Of a stretch of DNA of 28,170 bases, positions 1-12,700 are shown piece after piece; the first letter of the stretch is position 1, and each line of letters begins with the position of its first letter. The stretch covers positions 1 to 28,170 of the forward strand of contig CAYWXT010000046.1 of assembly GCA_964462125.1 (NCBI GenBank), written 5' to 3'. Source of the DNA: JAWLFY01 sp964462125 (GTDB lineage: Bacteria > Planctomycetota > Planctomycetia > Pirellulales > Pirellulaceae). The notes below the pieces were generated by a model. The model made no database searches, had not been told where the DNA came from, and worked only from the letters and a program-made list of their open reading frames with translations. A program made the position numbers and the translations under genes.

Positions 1-3000
1 GGCCACCTCCGTCGGGTCGTAGATGATTTCATCACCGACCAGCCGCACCGAGGCACCAAGTTCGCTGACGACGTCCACCGACGTCAGCGTCCAGTTGCCA
101 TCGAGGGTCAATTCAGGATCGATCGCAAGCAGGGCTTCCGTATCGAGCTGCAGAACCGTGTTGGCTCTGGTGTAGAGCAAAAATTCATCGGGCGACGGTG
201 GCTCCTCCTCGCGAATGAATGCGAACTCGCGTGTGGATTGATTGCCTGCCGCATCCTCAACGACGGCGGTGATCACGTTCTCTCCGACGTCGAGTGGTAT
301 CTCAAGCGAAAACGAGCCATCGGTTGAAGCGACCGCCTCCGTTCCAGGGGGTGACAACCGCACCAGCGATCCTGGTTCCGCGAACCCGACGAGCGTCACC
401 ACGTCGTCGGTCGTACGTGACGCGTCCGGGGCACTTTGGTGATCTGCTGCGAGGGTCAAGGAGTCCAACGTCGGGGCTTGCGTATCGATCTCAATCGTCG
501 TCGCCGCTGACGGTCCGGCGCGATTTCCGGCGAGGTCCTCGACCAAGGCCGTGATCTCGTAGATGCCATCGTCCAAATGCGGCAACGTGAGCTGGGCGAC
601 GCCGGTCGATGTCACCTGCTCAATTTCTGTTTCATCGAGAAGAAAGGTCACGAGGGAACCCCGCTCGGCTAGCATCCGAACCACCGGCTGAGTGGCGTTG
701 GTTTGATCGTCGAACGGATCCCAGCCACTATCACTGGACGTCATCAACTCGGGCGTGTGGTCGATCGGCGGGGGCGTGCGGTCGAGGTCAAAGGCAAAAT
801 CGGTTTCCACCGAATGGCCGAGTGAATCGGCGGCCCGAAGTCGGATCAGGTACCGACCATCGCGCAGCGGCTCGCCGTGCAACGCCTGCAGGGTTGCCTC
901 CTTGATCATCAGCAAATCGCCGTGGAGCGATCTGGTGATGTCAACCCAGGGAGAACCGCTGAGTGTCGCTTCAAGCCGAGCGACACCCGAGGCATCAGTA
1001 ACACCGCCGGTAATCGCAGGGTCGTTCGTCAATCGATCCGAGTCGCTCCGGCCCGTGTCATCCAGCAACCCGATCGTGATCTCCGGCGGATCGATATCAT
1101 GGAATGCGACGGCTTCGACAAGGCTCGTCACATTGCCCGCTGGATCAGTCGAGTGGATTTCGATTGAATTCGTTCCCGGCACTAGGTCGATGTCGCTTAG
1201 AACGAAGTTTCCGAATGCGTCCGCGGTGGCGAAGCCGTCGCGGCCAGCGACGGTGATCTGCGACCCCGATTTCGCGGTCCCCGTCAACTCCACCGTCGGA
1301 TGAGTCGTATGCAGTCCATCGCCAAAGCCAATTCCCCGGAATCGTGGAGCCAGATTCAGTGTCGGTGCGGTCGTGGATCGGTCGACGGTGACGAACAGGG
1401 GCGAAGTGAAATGACTGACATTTCCCGCACGGTCAAGATTCTGGGCCACATAACGCGTGCGACCCAACGTAGCGGGAACCCGGAAGGCCACGGCCGGTGC
1501 CGCATCGGCACGCGCCAACTCTTCTCCGTCGGCGTACAAAATCATCACCCCCTCGTCTGCGTCAGATCCCGTGGTAATCAGCAATTCCTCGGCGTTGGTC
1601 AGTCCATCCCCAACAACACCAGAGTCGGACTCCGTAGCAAGTTGCAATGCCGATGGGGTTTCGGGACGCACGGTATCGAGTTGGAATGTGAAATCGACAA
1701 CCGACGACGTCTGATTCCACTCATCAGTTGCCTGCAGCTGAACGCGAACCGTACCATCTTCGAGACTCTGTCCGGCAATCGTTTCTAACAGCGGGCGGTC
1801 GAGCGTGAACCTACGGTCCTGCAGCGAGCCGAGAGTACTGATAAAAGGTGAGTCGTTGACACGAACGCGAAACTGGCGAATGCGGCTCGCATCATCGATG
1901 ACCCCGACAATCGTCGGGTCGCTGGTGAGTCGATCCGTATCGTCCTCGCCGAGGTCCCGCGCTAATCCAACCGTGATGCTGGGTGGTGAAAGATCGGGTG
2001 CATCGAAGTCGTACCGCAAGTCGGTTTCGACCCGATTTCCGGCTGCATCGTCGGCGGCAATGCGGAAGACGTTCTCACCGTCGCGCAACCGGATGCCGGA
2101 AATCGAAAACTGTCCATCCGTATCGGCTGTCGTCGCTGCAATTGCCGTCCATGTCTCCACACCACGAAGCAGGGAAACCGACGCGCCCGGCTCCGTGATT
2201 CCCGTGACCTCAGCAGCATCCGAATCGGACGGCGGCGGGTGAATCGATGTTTCCACGAACTCCGGCGGCGTAAGATCAATGGTGAAGTCCAGCGGATCGG
2301 AACGTTCACTGGTGTTACCCGCCCGATCCGTCAGCGCCGCTTGCAGCCGGTGGGTTCCTTCCGCAAGTTCATCGAGCGGAACCTCGATCAAACCGGCAGA
2401 AACGAGGAACGACTCCGATTCGCGCCCGTCAAGCCACAGGCCTAAACGACCTTCAGATTCGGTCTGAACGGAAAACGTTGGGCTCGAGAGACTCGTAAGC
2501 CGGTCCGTCTCGGGAACGCCAGAGCCGGTCGAACCCTGCAGGCGCGGCGTTCCTGGCGATGGAGGCGGAAACGTGTCGAGTTCGAACGAGACAGACTGGC
2601 GGGTCGAGCGGTTCGAGTAGGCATCTTCGGCGATCAAGGCGATGGATACCTTCCCGTCGGCGAAGGGGCGCCCCCATGCATGCTCCAGCTGATCCCGATC
2701 GATCCAAAAGGCCTCGCCGTCCAGGCCGTCGGTGACATCGAACGACGGGCCGTGGTTGACCGAGGCCCAGAGCGCCACCACCCCAGTGTCGTCACTCACC
2801 GCCCCCGTGATCGTCGGATCGGAGCTAACGCGGTCGGAGGCGGACATCCCGGTGTCATCAGCCAAACGGACCGCCAACGTCGGCGGATTTGATTCCAGCC
2901 GAGGGCGAAACACGTTAAGCGCGCGCGTACGAGAGTTGCCCACTTCATCGGTGGCGGTGAACTCCAACCGATTCTGTCCGAACTCCAGAGGAACGTGATC

Positions 3001-3740
3001 GAAGACGAACCGTCCGTCAATATCGGCGACAACAGACTGCCCGGTTCGATCGATGCTCACCGTCGCCCCTGCTTCGGTCTCACCAACAAGTGACGCGTCG
3101 GACAGCGACGTCGTTCGATCACCGATCGTGCCGGTATCGCTTTCGGGACTGAGGTCCAAGCCATCCAATGGCGGCGGAGTGGTGTCGACGGTGATTTGAA
3201 GCGGGGCGGTGATGGGGCTGCGGTTCCCCGTCGGATCCTCGGCCCTTGCCGTGAACGAATACGATCCGTCACCGAGCGCGCTCAGGTTGACCTCAAATTC
3301 GGCCGAGCCGTCGGACAGCCCGACTCCAAACTCAACTCCGTCCCGGAACAAACGCACCGTGCTGTCCGGCTCGCTCATCGAGCGGATGATCAACCTGGTT
3401 CGGCCGATCGTTCCACCGGACAGGGTGGTTTGGTCCTCCATCACGACGACAGGAACACTTGGAATCGGCGGCGGGGTGTCATCGATCGTGAAGGAGAGCG
3501 TCAGCGGTTCAGCATGATTTTGGAACGCATCAACCGCGTTGATCACCACCTCATGGTCTCCGTCCTCCATCGTTGTCGAAGCGCCGTCGAATAACTCCAC
3601 GAGCGCGATGCTGAAGGTGGACTCGGGCGTCAAGCGGTCAATAAGATCGATGGGCGGAGCTCCATTGAGTGACACCGTCAACGACGTAATTTCACTGGGA
3701 TCATGCACCGCTCCGGTCAGGCTGGAGCCGGACGGATAGG
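1..3740 (-). repeat. Bacterial Ig-like array with a 900-bp super-repeat
   Basis: About residues 6458-7704, running off the window. Roughly a dozen Ig-like domains of 85-100 residues end in forms of D-x-x-G-N (DEVGN, DDAAGN, DPAGN, DAAGN). A motif of type (D/R)-D-x-G-x-x-x-x-D-R-(V/L)-(T/S)-(S/N)-D-P-x-I-x-G recurs with its aligned Asp codon at 2854, 1954 and 1057, so the periods are 900 and 897 bp. Each period contains three Ig domains. The last part (230-1) begins a different, cadherin-like domain. Such arrays are rigid stalks or adhesive repeats of bacterial surface proteins. Confidence 0.8.
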
Positions 3741-6700
3741 CGTCGACCAACGGAACAGCCCCATCGGGCAGTGCGATCGCGGCCGCCAGACCGGGACCGT
3801 GACTGTCGGTCGTCCGACCATGCCGATTGATCCAATGAAAATACTCGGCGCGATCGATCAATCCGTCCGAGTTGAGATCGGCGACTCGCCAATACAGCGG
3901 ATCCCCTTCCGCGGTCGCATAATGCTCGCTGAGCAACAGCCAGTCTTCATCGTCGACCACGTCGTTGCCATTGAGGTCGGCCAGCAAACGGTGAAAGGGC
4001 AACCGGATGAAATCGTCGGCAAGATCGGGCCCAGCTCCAAGCGTGATCAATCGGTTCACACGGCTGGCGATCCCTTCGGCGCGCAGACTCAAAAAGTACT
4101 GGCCATCCTCCATCACGGTGCCGTCCACATCGATCTGCAGCGTCCAGGTGTCGGCGTCGTATCGGAACCGATCCGGCTCGAGGCGATGCATCTCACCCTC
4201 TTCATTCTCGATCAACACGTCCGCGGTTGGATCGGCGAGCCAGACGTCCTGGTTGAAGGTAATTTCCAACGAATGGAGCAGCGACCGCTGCGCTTCCCCA
4301 TCATTGATCTGGAAATCGACGATCGTCAGCGGGTGGGTGAAAACTGGATCGACGGCGAGAGGCAACAGCTCAACAGCGTTTGCCGGCTCCGCAGGCTCGT
4401 CCACCGAGGTTGCGGTCACCATCAATTCGGCCTGCCCACTCCACCCCGGAGGCGGCGTCATCGCCAATCCGTCAAGCTCGTCCGTTGTCAGTCGATACTG
4501 GCCCGCGGTCCGCTGAACCCCAGCCGACAGAGTTGCCCCCGCGGGCAAATCCGCGACGGTGACCCAGAGTTGCTCGGAATCGTCACGGTCCCTTGTGGCC
4601 GCCTCGATCCGCAATGGAATTTCCGTGTCCTGATCTCCCGATGCCGGATGCAAACGCAATTCCGGCATATCAGAGACGGGGGTTACGTCCAACTGGACCA
4701 ACGCCTCGTTGGAACGTACTCCGTCGACGTCCCCAACCGTGTAGACAAACGAGTCATCGCCAGAAAAATCAGCCGGCGGTGTGTAGCGAACGACGCCCGA
4801 TCGAACATCGACACTTAAACTGCCGTTGCTTGGTGGATCGACAATTGCAACAGAACCGGGGTCGAGAGAATAGTCTGCCGCTTGATCGTTCTCCAGTACC
4901 GCGATTTCGACCGGCACGTCCTCCGCCGTTGTGGCCTGGTCCGAATGTGCCATCGGCGATCCACGTTCCGCGTCACCCAATGCAACGTTATCGATCACCA
5001 CGCGGCTATCCGCTTCCGCGAAACCCAAAAGGTCCAACGACAATACCCCCAGCGAGCCCGCGGGAACGTCGCTGATATCGACTTGAACGACACGAGGACC
5101 GGTGATCCCGAGGAATCCGTCGCTGGGATCCAGGCCGCTGACCGTCACGTTGGGGCTGGCGACGAAGCTGCCATCGTGTTGTACGGTCAAGAGTGAATCG
5201 CTGTCGGTGGTGTCGGTTTCAGCCCCGAGCGGCTCGAGGGTCGTTGCATCGAGCAGGGCGACAGCGAACGCGTCCGGGGCACGCTTGGTGCCACGGCCGA
5301 GTTGAGTTTCAAGAACAGCGAAGCGGAGGACCTCCGCTTCCTCGGGAACGTAGAACGCCTGACGAAGGGCAGTACGGCTCGATTCAGCCTCACCCAGGAC
5401 CGCCGTTTCCTCCAGAAACTGAACGTTACCCACAGTGGACCATTCCTGGTCCCCTTGTCTGAATTGGCCGTTGCGGATAGCGAACGTTGCACCGTCGATT
5501 GAAGCCAACGATTCATGTTTTGATGCCGGCCGCTGTGCAGGTGGTTCCGTCGCTGGGATCCGCAGTCGCTCCCCGGTAGCCGAAGCCAGGCTTGGCGGTG
5601 GGTCCGACGACGGGATTTCTTCCGGGACGGACGTGGGGGGCGTGAAAAGATTGGAGACGGGAAACGGTGCAAATCCATCCGTGATCGCGCCCTTCGCCGG
5701 CGTGGATGCGATGCCGAAATTCGAGGCCATGATCTGGGCGTCAAGCTGGTCGATCACTCCGTCGGCGTTCAGATCCGCAGACTCCACGAACCCTCGTTCC
5801 CCCACAAACAGACCATCCGCACCGGCAAGGAGTTCGCTGTCGAGCCCGTCGACCTTGGCATCCCCATTGATGTCTCCGGCGACATCGACCCGCAGCCGGT
5901 AACCGCCGAACAGATCAGGACTCGCACCTTGGACTTCAATCACGTAGACATCTGGTTGTTGGATCTCGTAGAGCGCAACGGAACGGTCACCGTCAACGTA
6001 GCGGGTGGTTGGGTCCAGTCCCACGATTCGGGGTGTGTCGGTCGTCAGACGACTGTTCCGACGTTGCGTTAGCACGCGGAGAAGCAGCCGCTCATCCGCC
6101 GTCGAAGCAAGCTGGGACGATTCGACCGCAAAGGCATAGCGATGGGTTTCTCCCCGTTCCAAGGATGCGTCGATCGCAGTACCGGAAAACTCGTCCGCAG
6201 TCGCTAAGTCACCTGTCAGCGGCTCGGAGTCGGGGTAGCTCATGCCGCCCTCTGGCGTTGCAGCGACCGACAATTCAGAAGAGGTTTCCGATCGGTAGCC
6301 GTAGCGAAAAATCGATCCACGATCTGAATCGATAACCTCCGTCAGTCTTCCGACCGAATCGTAGCGATAATGAATCGTTTTACCGGAGGGTGTCCGCACA
6401 CCCGTCACCCGCCCAGCGTCATCGCGTACGAACTGCACAAAGGTCGTGTCGTCGAGCCAGATCCCGCTGTCGCTGAAATGCCAAGCTGTCCCGTCGGGAC
6501 GCTCATGCCGAAGCACACGACCCTCGGTACCGATCACATCGACCGAGCCGTCCGGAGCAACCAGCCGATAAGCTTCCCGACCCAAAGCTTCATTTGCCGG
6601 GTTGTATGCCATTCCCGTCGTCTGATCGAAATAAACGTCGCCGCCGCGGGTCAGCAGAGCATCGACCGATTCGAGTTGGTAATCGACCCCTTCATCGGCG

Positions 6701-9700
6701 ATCCACTCCGGTCGATAAAAACGGACACTTGTCGAACCCTCGACCGGCTGGACGACGTGCGGTGAAAAGCGGAAGCCTACCCGGCGGCCATCGGACAACG
6801 TCACGTAGACGCGATCACTTTCTTGCAGCGGTGCGAACACACCGGCGGATTCGCTTCCCGTCGGCACGTGTCCGGATTGCAGCTGGACGTCGGTCGCGGC
6901 CAGGCGCCAGCGGTCACCGAACGAAGCCACCGTCGGCAACATGGTCGAGTCATACTGTCGGCGCAGAGAAAACTCGTGGCCACCGACAGCCACGCTCAAA
7001 TCGACGTCATCACGTAGAAAGCCATCCTTGAAATCCGCCGCGTTGATCTCGAAATCGGTCGCGGTCGAGGTGCGGCGTCCGGCAATGTCGGTTGCACTCA
7101 GCCGTAGTTCATAAAACCCGTTGGCCAGCTCGCTTGGATTGAGGCGTGACAAAGCCAGTGTGTTCCCCGATTGATTTCCTGTGGCGATCACACGACCGTC
7201 AGTCGACCCCAGCGGCGTGAGTGACAGTTCCCATGTATCAAGGTTCGCGTCTTGGATATCCGCCAACACGTCCACCGGCGCCGTCAACGGTCCGTCGCTC
7301 GGCTGCAACTGGAGATGCAGCTCGGGCGGATCGCGGTCGGCCGGATCACGAATTTTGAACACCGATTCGGTCGTGCTGGCGAAGCCATCGGCGTCCGTTG
7401 CCGTGGCCGTGAACATTTGACGTCCTGGTTCGCCGGCGACAAACTCTGCTTGGCCAGAGGAATCGAGCGGAATCGGGATCCCGTCGAGTGCCAAATCAAG
7501 CCTATCGATCTTGGCCAACGACTCAGCGATCACATGAACCTGGACCGATTGCCCTGGCACCGCGGGAAACCTGGGCGTGGTGACGATTCGCACATTGGGG
7601 GGCGTCGCCTTTGCAGCCGCACGGATCACGACCGTCTGCGCCGTTTCGGCCAGCCCGTCGCTGGCTCGAACGTCGACCACGCTCTCTCCCGCTTGTCCCG
7701 GTCCTGGAATCCACTGGATCCGCCCCGTTTTCGGATCGAGCGATGCGCCGGCAGGAAGTCCAAAAGCTCGAAACCGCAACGGATCGTCGTCATCGGGATC
7801 GCTCGCCGTGATCTGAAAATCCAACAACCCGCCAATTTCAACTTGATGATGCTCGGCTGCTATGACCGGGGGCCGGTTGACGTTGTCGATCACAATGGGG
7901 ACCGAGATCGAATCGGAAGCATCTTCCGAATCCGTCATGGTGAACTCGACCGAATACGCTCCAGACTGCTGGTGATTCGGCAACCAGTAAAATCGTCCCG
8001 TGCTGCGATCGAATGTTGCTGCATCCGGCAACTCTGCCACGGTGAAGTCGGTTGTACCGCCGTCGGGATCGGCTCCGCGGATTCGGAACTCCAAGGGGCT
8101 TCCTTCCCGTCCGTACTGAATGCCAGGGTGAGCAAGGACGGGCGCGCGGTTGCCGTCGCTCATGCTGCTTCCCTGTTGGCCAGCCAGTTCGGTGGAGTCC
8201 TCTGATGCCGAGAACCCGCTCTCAAAAGTGCCGGCTGGTTCAATCTCAGAATCATCCTCCGCCAACACCGTCACGATGAAGTCATAACGCGCCGATTCGT
8301 CGACCCCCCGGCTGCGCTGCTGGCCTTCATCGCGGGCCAGCAGCGAGGTCATGTAATTGCCCTCGTCTTCCGGTCCCGCTTCGAGATCAAACGCCCCGGT
8401 GCCGTTCCCAAAGTCGGAGAAGGTCATGAATGGAGGTAGCGGAAATCCAGCGAGGCCATTGGCTGCCGAGAGCGTAATCGGATCCCCGTCTGGGTCGACC
8501 ACCTCGACAGGTACCGTCAAAGCTCGCCCCTGCTTCACCGAGACGTTCGAGATTGGCGCAATTACCGGCCGACGGTTGACCGCGCGCACGCGAATCGGGA
8601 CCGTTGCTTCGGCGGTCATGGGTTGATCGACACCACCACCATCATCAGTGGCGATGATGGTCACCTCGTACTCCCCCGCATCCCCGAAATCGGGAACCCA
8701 CTGAATCGTGGCTGTTTCGGCGTCAAACGTCGCCCCAGGCGGAAGTCCTTCCACGACGTAGCTCACTGGCGACTGAAACTCAACGGGATCAAGGGTTCCA
8801 TCCGCCCGCCGCACTGGTAATTCAAATTCGGGGTGGTCGGGATCGAAGGCGAATGCAACGATCTGCAGTGACTGGCCTTCGTCGACCGACCAACGGCCAA
8901 GCGACTCAAACCGCGGCGCCCCGTTGCTCGGCAATACGTCGGCCTCCAACTCCGCGCTCACGGACTGCTCGCCCGCGGTTACCGTAACGGGAATCACCCA
9001 CCTGCCCGACTGATCAAAACCGATCGTCCATTGCAGCTCTCCCGAAACAGGATCAAGGGTCGCCCCGGCAGGCAGACTGTCGCTGGAAAAACGCAGCCGA
9101 GTTTCATCGGCAGCGCTTGCCGGGATTCGGTACGCCCAGCGTTCACCCTCCCGCAGCGTCGGGGCGGACAGCGGACCCACGACAGGCGGCCAGTCGGCCG
9201 GCGCAACCAAAAGATCAAAGGAATGGGCGATCGTGTTGACACCATCGCTGACATGAATCGTGATATCCCGGTACGTCCCCGCCGCGCCGGGACCGGGGTG
9301 CCACCGCAATGTCCTCGTGTCGGGATCAAACACAGCACGGGGCGGCAGGTTGTCGACCCAATACCGAAGGGGATCGCCGTCGAGGTCAAACGCCTCGATG
9401 GTCAATTCCAACGTATCGCTCTCGGCCATTTCCGCATCCGCCGGGACCGAGGTGAACCGAGGAGTCCGATTTCCGCCCAGCAGCTGAATCGTCCACGCCT
9501 GCTCGGCCCAGCCACCCCGCGAGTCAAAGGCCAGCAGCGAGACGTCGTTCTTCGCTGGCAGACCTGCCGACGTCGGCCACTGGACGACACCGGTTTGTGA
9601 ATCGACGCTCATGCCTCGTGGGCCGCGGCGAAGCAGGTAGAAGATCGCGGCCCCGTCGGAATCAATCGCGTTGGCCTCGTAGCGGTAAAGGTCGCCCGCA

Positions 9701-12700
9701 AGGTGTTCCCTCGGCGGGTCGCTCACCCACTCCGGTCGCTGGTTCGGAGGCGCCGAAGCCATTACCCCGTTGCGGAAGTCGGCTCGGTCGTCATCGGCGG
9801 CGGTCAAGCGAACCGTTCGCGCCGCGGTGACGTCTCCCGGTGCCAAACGAATCCCATCCGCCACCTGTCCCTCCAAGCTCAACATCCATTGACGCTCGCC
9901 CGTGCGCGCCGTTGGCTCCGCCGGCACGCTAAGCGTCGCTTCCAGTGCTTCCAACGTGAGGAACATCGGTATCCAGAGGTCGTGGTCAGCCGTGTTGGTG
10001 ATCGTCGCTTCATAGGAAATCGTTCCGTTTTGCCGGTCCAGCCGCGTGCCAGAAAGGTGGATATCAACAAGCGTCGAAAAATCACTCACCGTGCTGAAGT
10101 CGACCCGATAATCGCCCGGTAAGGAGAAGCCGCCCGCGCCCTCAATCGATTTCCCCACGAAAAGCGTGTAATCGTCGATCGCCAGGGCGTCGACAGAAAG
10201 AAACGCGGTTCTCGATGCTGCGTCGTAGCTGACCCGCTGCACCGTGGCTTCATCGCCACTCGCAGACACCAGGGCATAGTTTTGGGGATTGATCACCGAA
10301 TGATTCGCATCGGAACTTCCCACCCGCATGTCCTGACTGAACGTGACACTGATCTGCCCCAAAGGCAGCGCAACCACGGTCTGGTCGGCCGGATGGGCAG
10401 CGACCACTTCCGGTGTTGTGATGGGGCTGATCACGTCCACCTGTCCCGACTGGCTGACCAACACGCGTCCGTCCCGTGTCGTAATGACGACGTCCCCGCG
10501 GGTTCCACCTTGCGCGATCGCAATCCGTCGTCGCGTGGTGACGTCGACCATGGTCAACTCACTGTCGCTGGGATCGCTGGCAACCGCCATTCCCGATGGA
10601 TCACCCGAGTTGTGTGAAACGAACAACAGTGATTCCAGCAAGGATCCCGGTTGACCGAACGCAATCGAGTCGACCGGGGTTTCAAAATGCAAAACGGATT
10701 CAGCACGTCCACTTGGTGTGAACCGCACAACAGCATCTCGCTGGGGCCAGCGTACTCCCCAAAGCCGACCTTGCCCGTCATAGGCGAGACTGCCGATGCG
10801 GAGGTTTTCATCACGGCTGAGCCGGTCAAAGCTGCCGGTTTGCTGGTCAAAGCTCTCCACGCCGTAACGTGACCCAACCGCTAGATTTCCCGTGGCAGGA
10901 TCAACGGCGAGCCCCATCGTCAAGCCATCGCCAAATGCATTAACGATCGCACCGGTTGAGGGATCGAGCTGCAGCAGGGGCCCGCCTCCGGTCGTCGCCC
11001 AAAGTCGCCCATCGCCATCGAAAGCTAAATTAAAAACCGGGTAGGCCAGCTCGGACCAAGCCGCACTGATTTCACCCCCCGCCTCCGGCATCCGATAGAT
11101 CTCGTTGCGCGCCGCGCCGCCACTGATCAGGAATCCCCCGTCGGGGGCCTCCGCGATTGCCATCGGCCCGATCGAAGTGCTGTGGGTGCGAATGACATTG
11201 AATCCGGTCGCGAAGGATTCGGCCGTGAAGGGTTGCAGGACAGTCGTGAACTCGGCCGGGGCGACGCGGGAGACATCGGCAGGAATCTGAGTCTCGGCTT
11301 GAACGAACAGCTCGTTTGTCGACGGCTCGGTCGAGGCGTCCGGTGGCTGGGCGATGCCGGCGCGTGGAGACTCATCCACAGCTGGTAACTCTCCAAAGAA
11401 TGTCCCCGCGCTATCGGCCGGCGCCTGCTTACCGCTCGGCGGTGCTTCGCGGTTGCCGGCGCGATCGGTTGAGAGGGCCAGAAACTCGTACTGGTGACCG
11501 GCGCGCCCCAAAAAGGTCAACTTTCCCGACGCATCGGTCAGTTGGCGCTTCCAGATCTCAAAATCGCCTCCATCCTCGGCAACATACAGCGTGACATGCT
11601 TGAAGCCTGCGCCGTCCGAATCGTCGTCCACCTCCCATCGAACTTGGAAGTCCCCCCGGTCGTTGAGCGGCATCACCTCCAGCAGGCTCGTCGGCGCCGT
11701 TGCATCGACGAGGTACGACAGCGACTCGGTTTCCTCCGGCGGTGCGTTGTCCATCAACACACGTCCGGACGCCATGACCTGCTCGCCAGTCGCTGCGGAG
11801 TCGTGAAGCTCAACGGTGTAACTTACAAATCCTGCCCCTTCGCCTCGGGCATTGTTCGGTTGCAGTAGCCCTGCGTCGGAATCTCGTCGCAGTTCACCGG
11901 TCAGCGGGTCAATTGCTTGGATCAGCCATGTGGCACTATTGGAATTCAAATCCACGCCGGCGCTGACGCGAAGGTTGAACCCCAGCGTTTCCGCGAAGTC
12001 AAAGTCACCCTGGTAAAGACTGCGCTCAGACGGCATGCGAACAGTGACGTCCCCCAGGCGAATGTCACCGAGTCGAAACGTGCGCGGATCGAAATGGTCG
12101 TCCAACGGCACCACGACGCGGACCTCGTTAGCATGTCGGGTCGAGTTCGGGTCGTTCTGAAAGTTGACCGTGAACGGCAATGGTTCGCCAGCAGGTACGT
12201 AGCCGCCGGTCTCAAATGCGAACGGGCCCGTCATCGATGCCGATCTGCTGTACTGTTCCTGCTGCTCGTAATACGACTCCAGATTCAGCGGGAAAAAGGC
12301 CGCTTCATTGTTGGGCGTGATCCCGTGGATCTGATAGTCCGCCGGGACTCCGGCGCCCCGTTGATCAAACGGCACCCAGGGGACATAGACACGCATCGCT
12401 TGAAAATGCGTCGACTGCTCGAACCCGAGATCGTGATCATCGTATTCCGGCAGCGCCGGGATCGGGTTGGGATTGTCCAACAGTCCGAAAAACGACAGTG
12501 AATCGCCACGGAAATTGGGTGCGAACGACTCGGAGTCCGCGAGCTGTTCAGCGTCGTGACCGTACCAATGACGAATCTTTTCGAACATCGTAGGCAGGGC
12601 CCCATCCATGATCACCTCCTCGCCGCCCGGTCCTTGCAATACGCTGCCGGCGAGCATCGCGATTTGGCTCATCAGCTTCGGGTCACGCTGAACGGGTGGA

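Noticed and set aside
3703..4818. Plus-strand ORF of 371 codons
   Set aside because: It lies wholly antisense to the dockerin/Ig part of the giant gene, which reads as clear known domains. The plus-strand product has no family resemblance. Long antisense ORFs are expected opposite a GC-rich gene.
7252..8205. Plus-strand ORF of 317 codons, and the similar one at 12904-13731
   Set aside because: Both are antisense to well-matched Ig/cadherin-like or TIG/helical segments of the giant protein, and their products look compositionally random.
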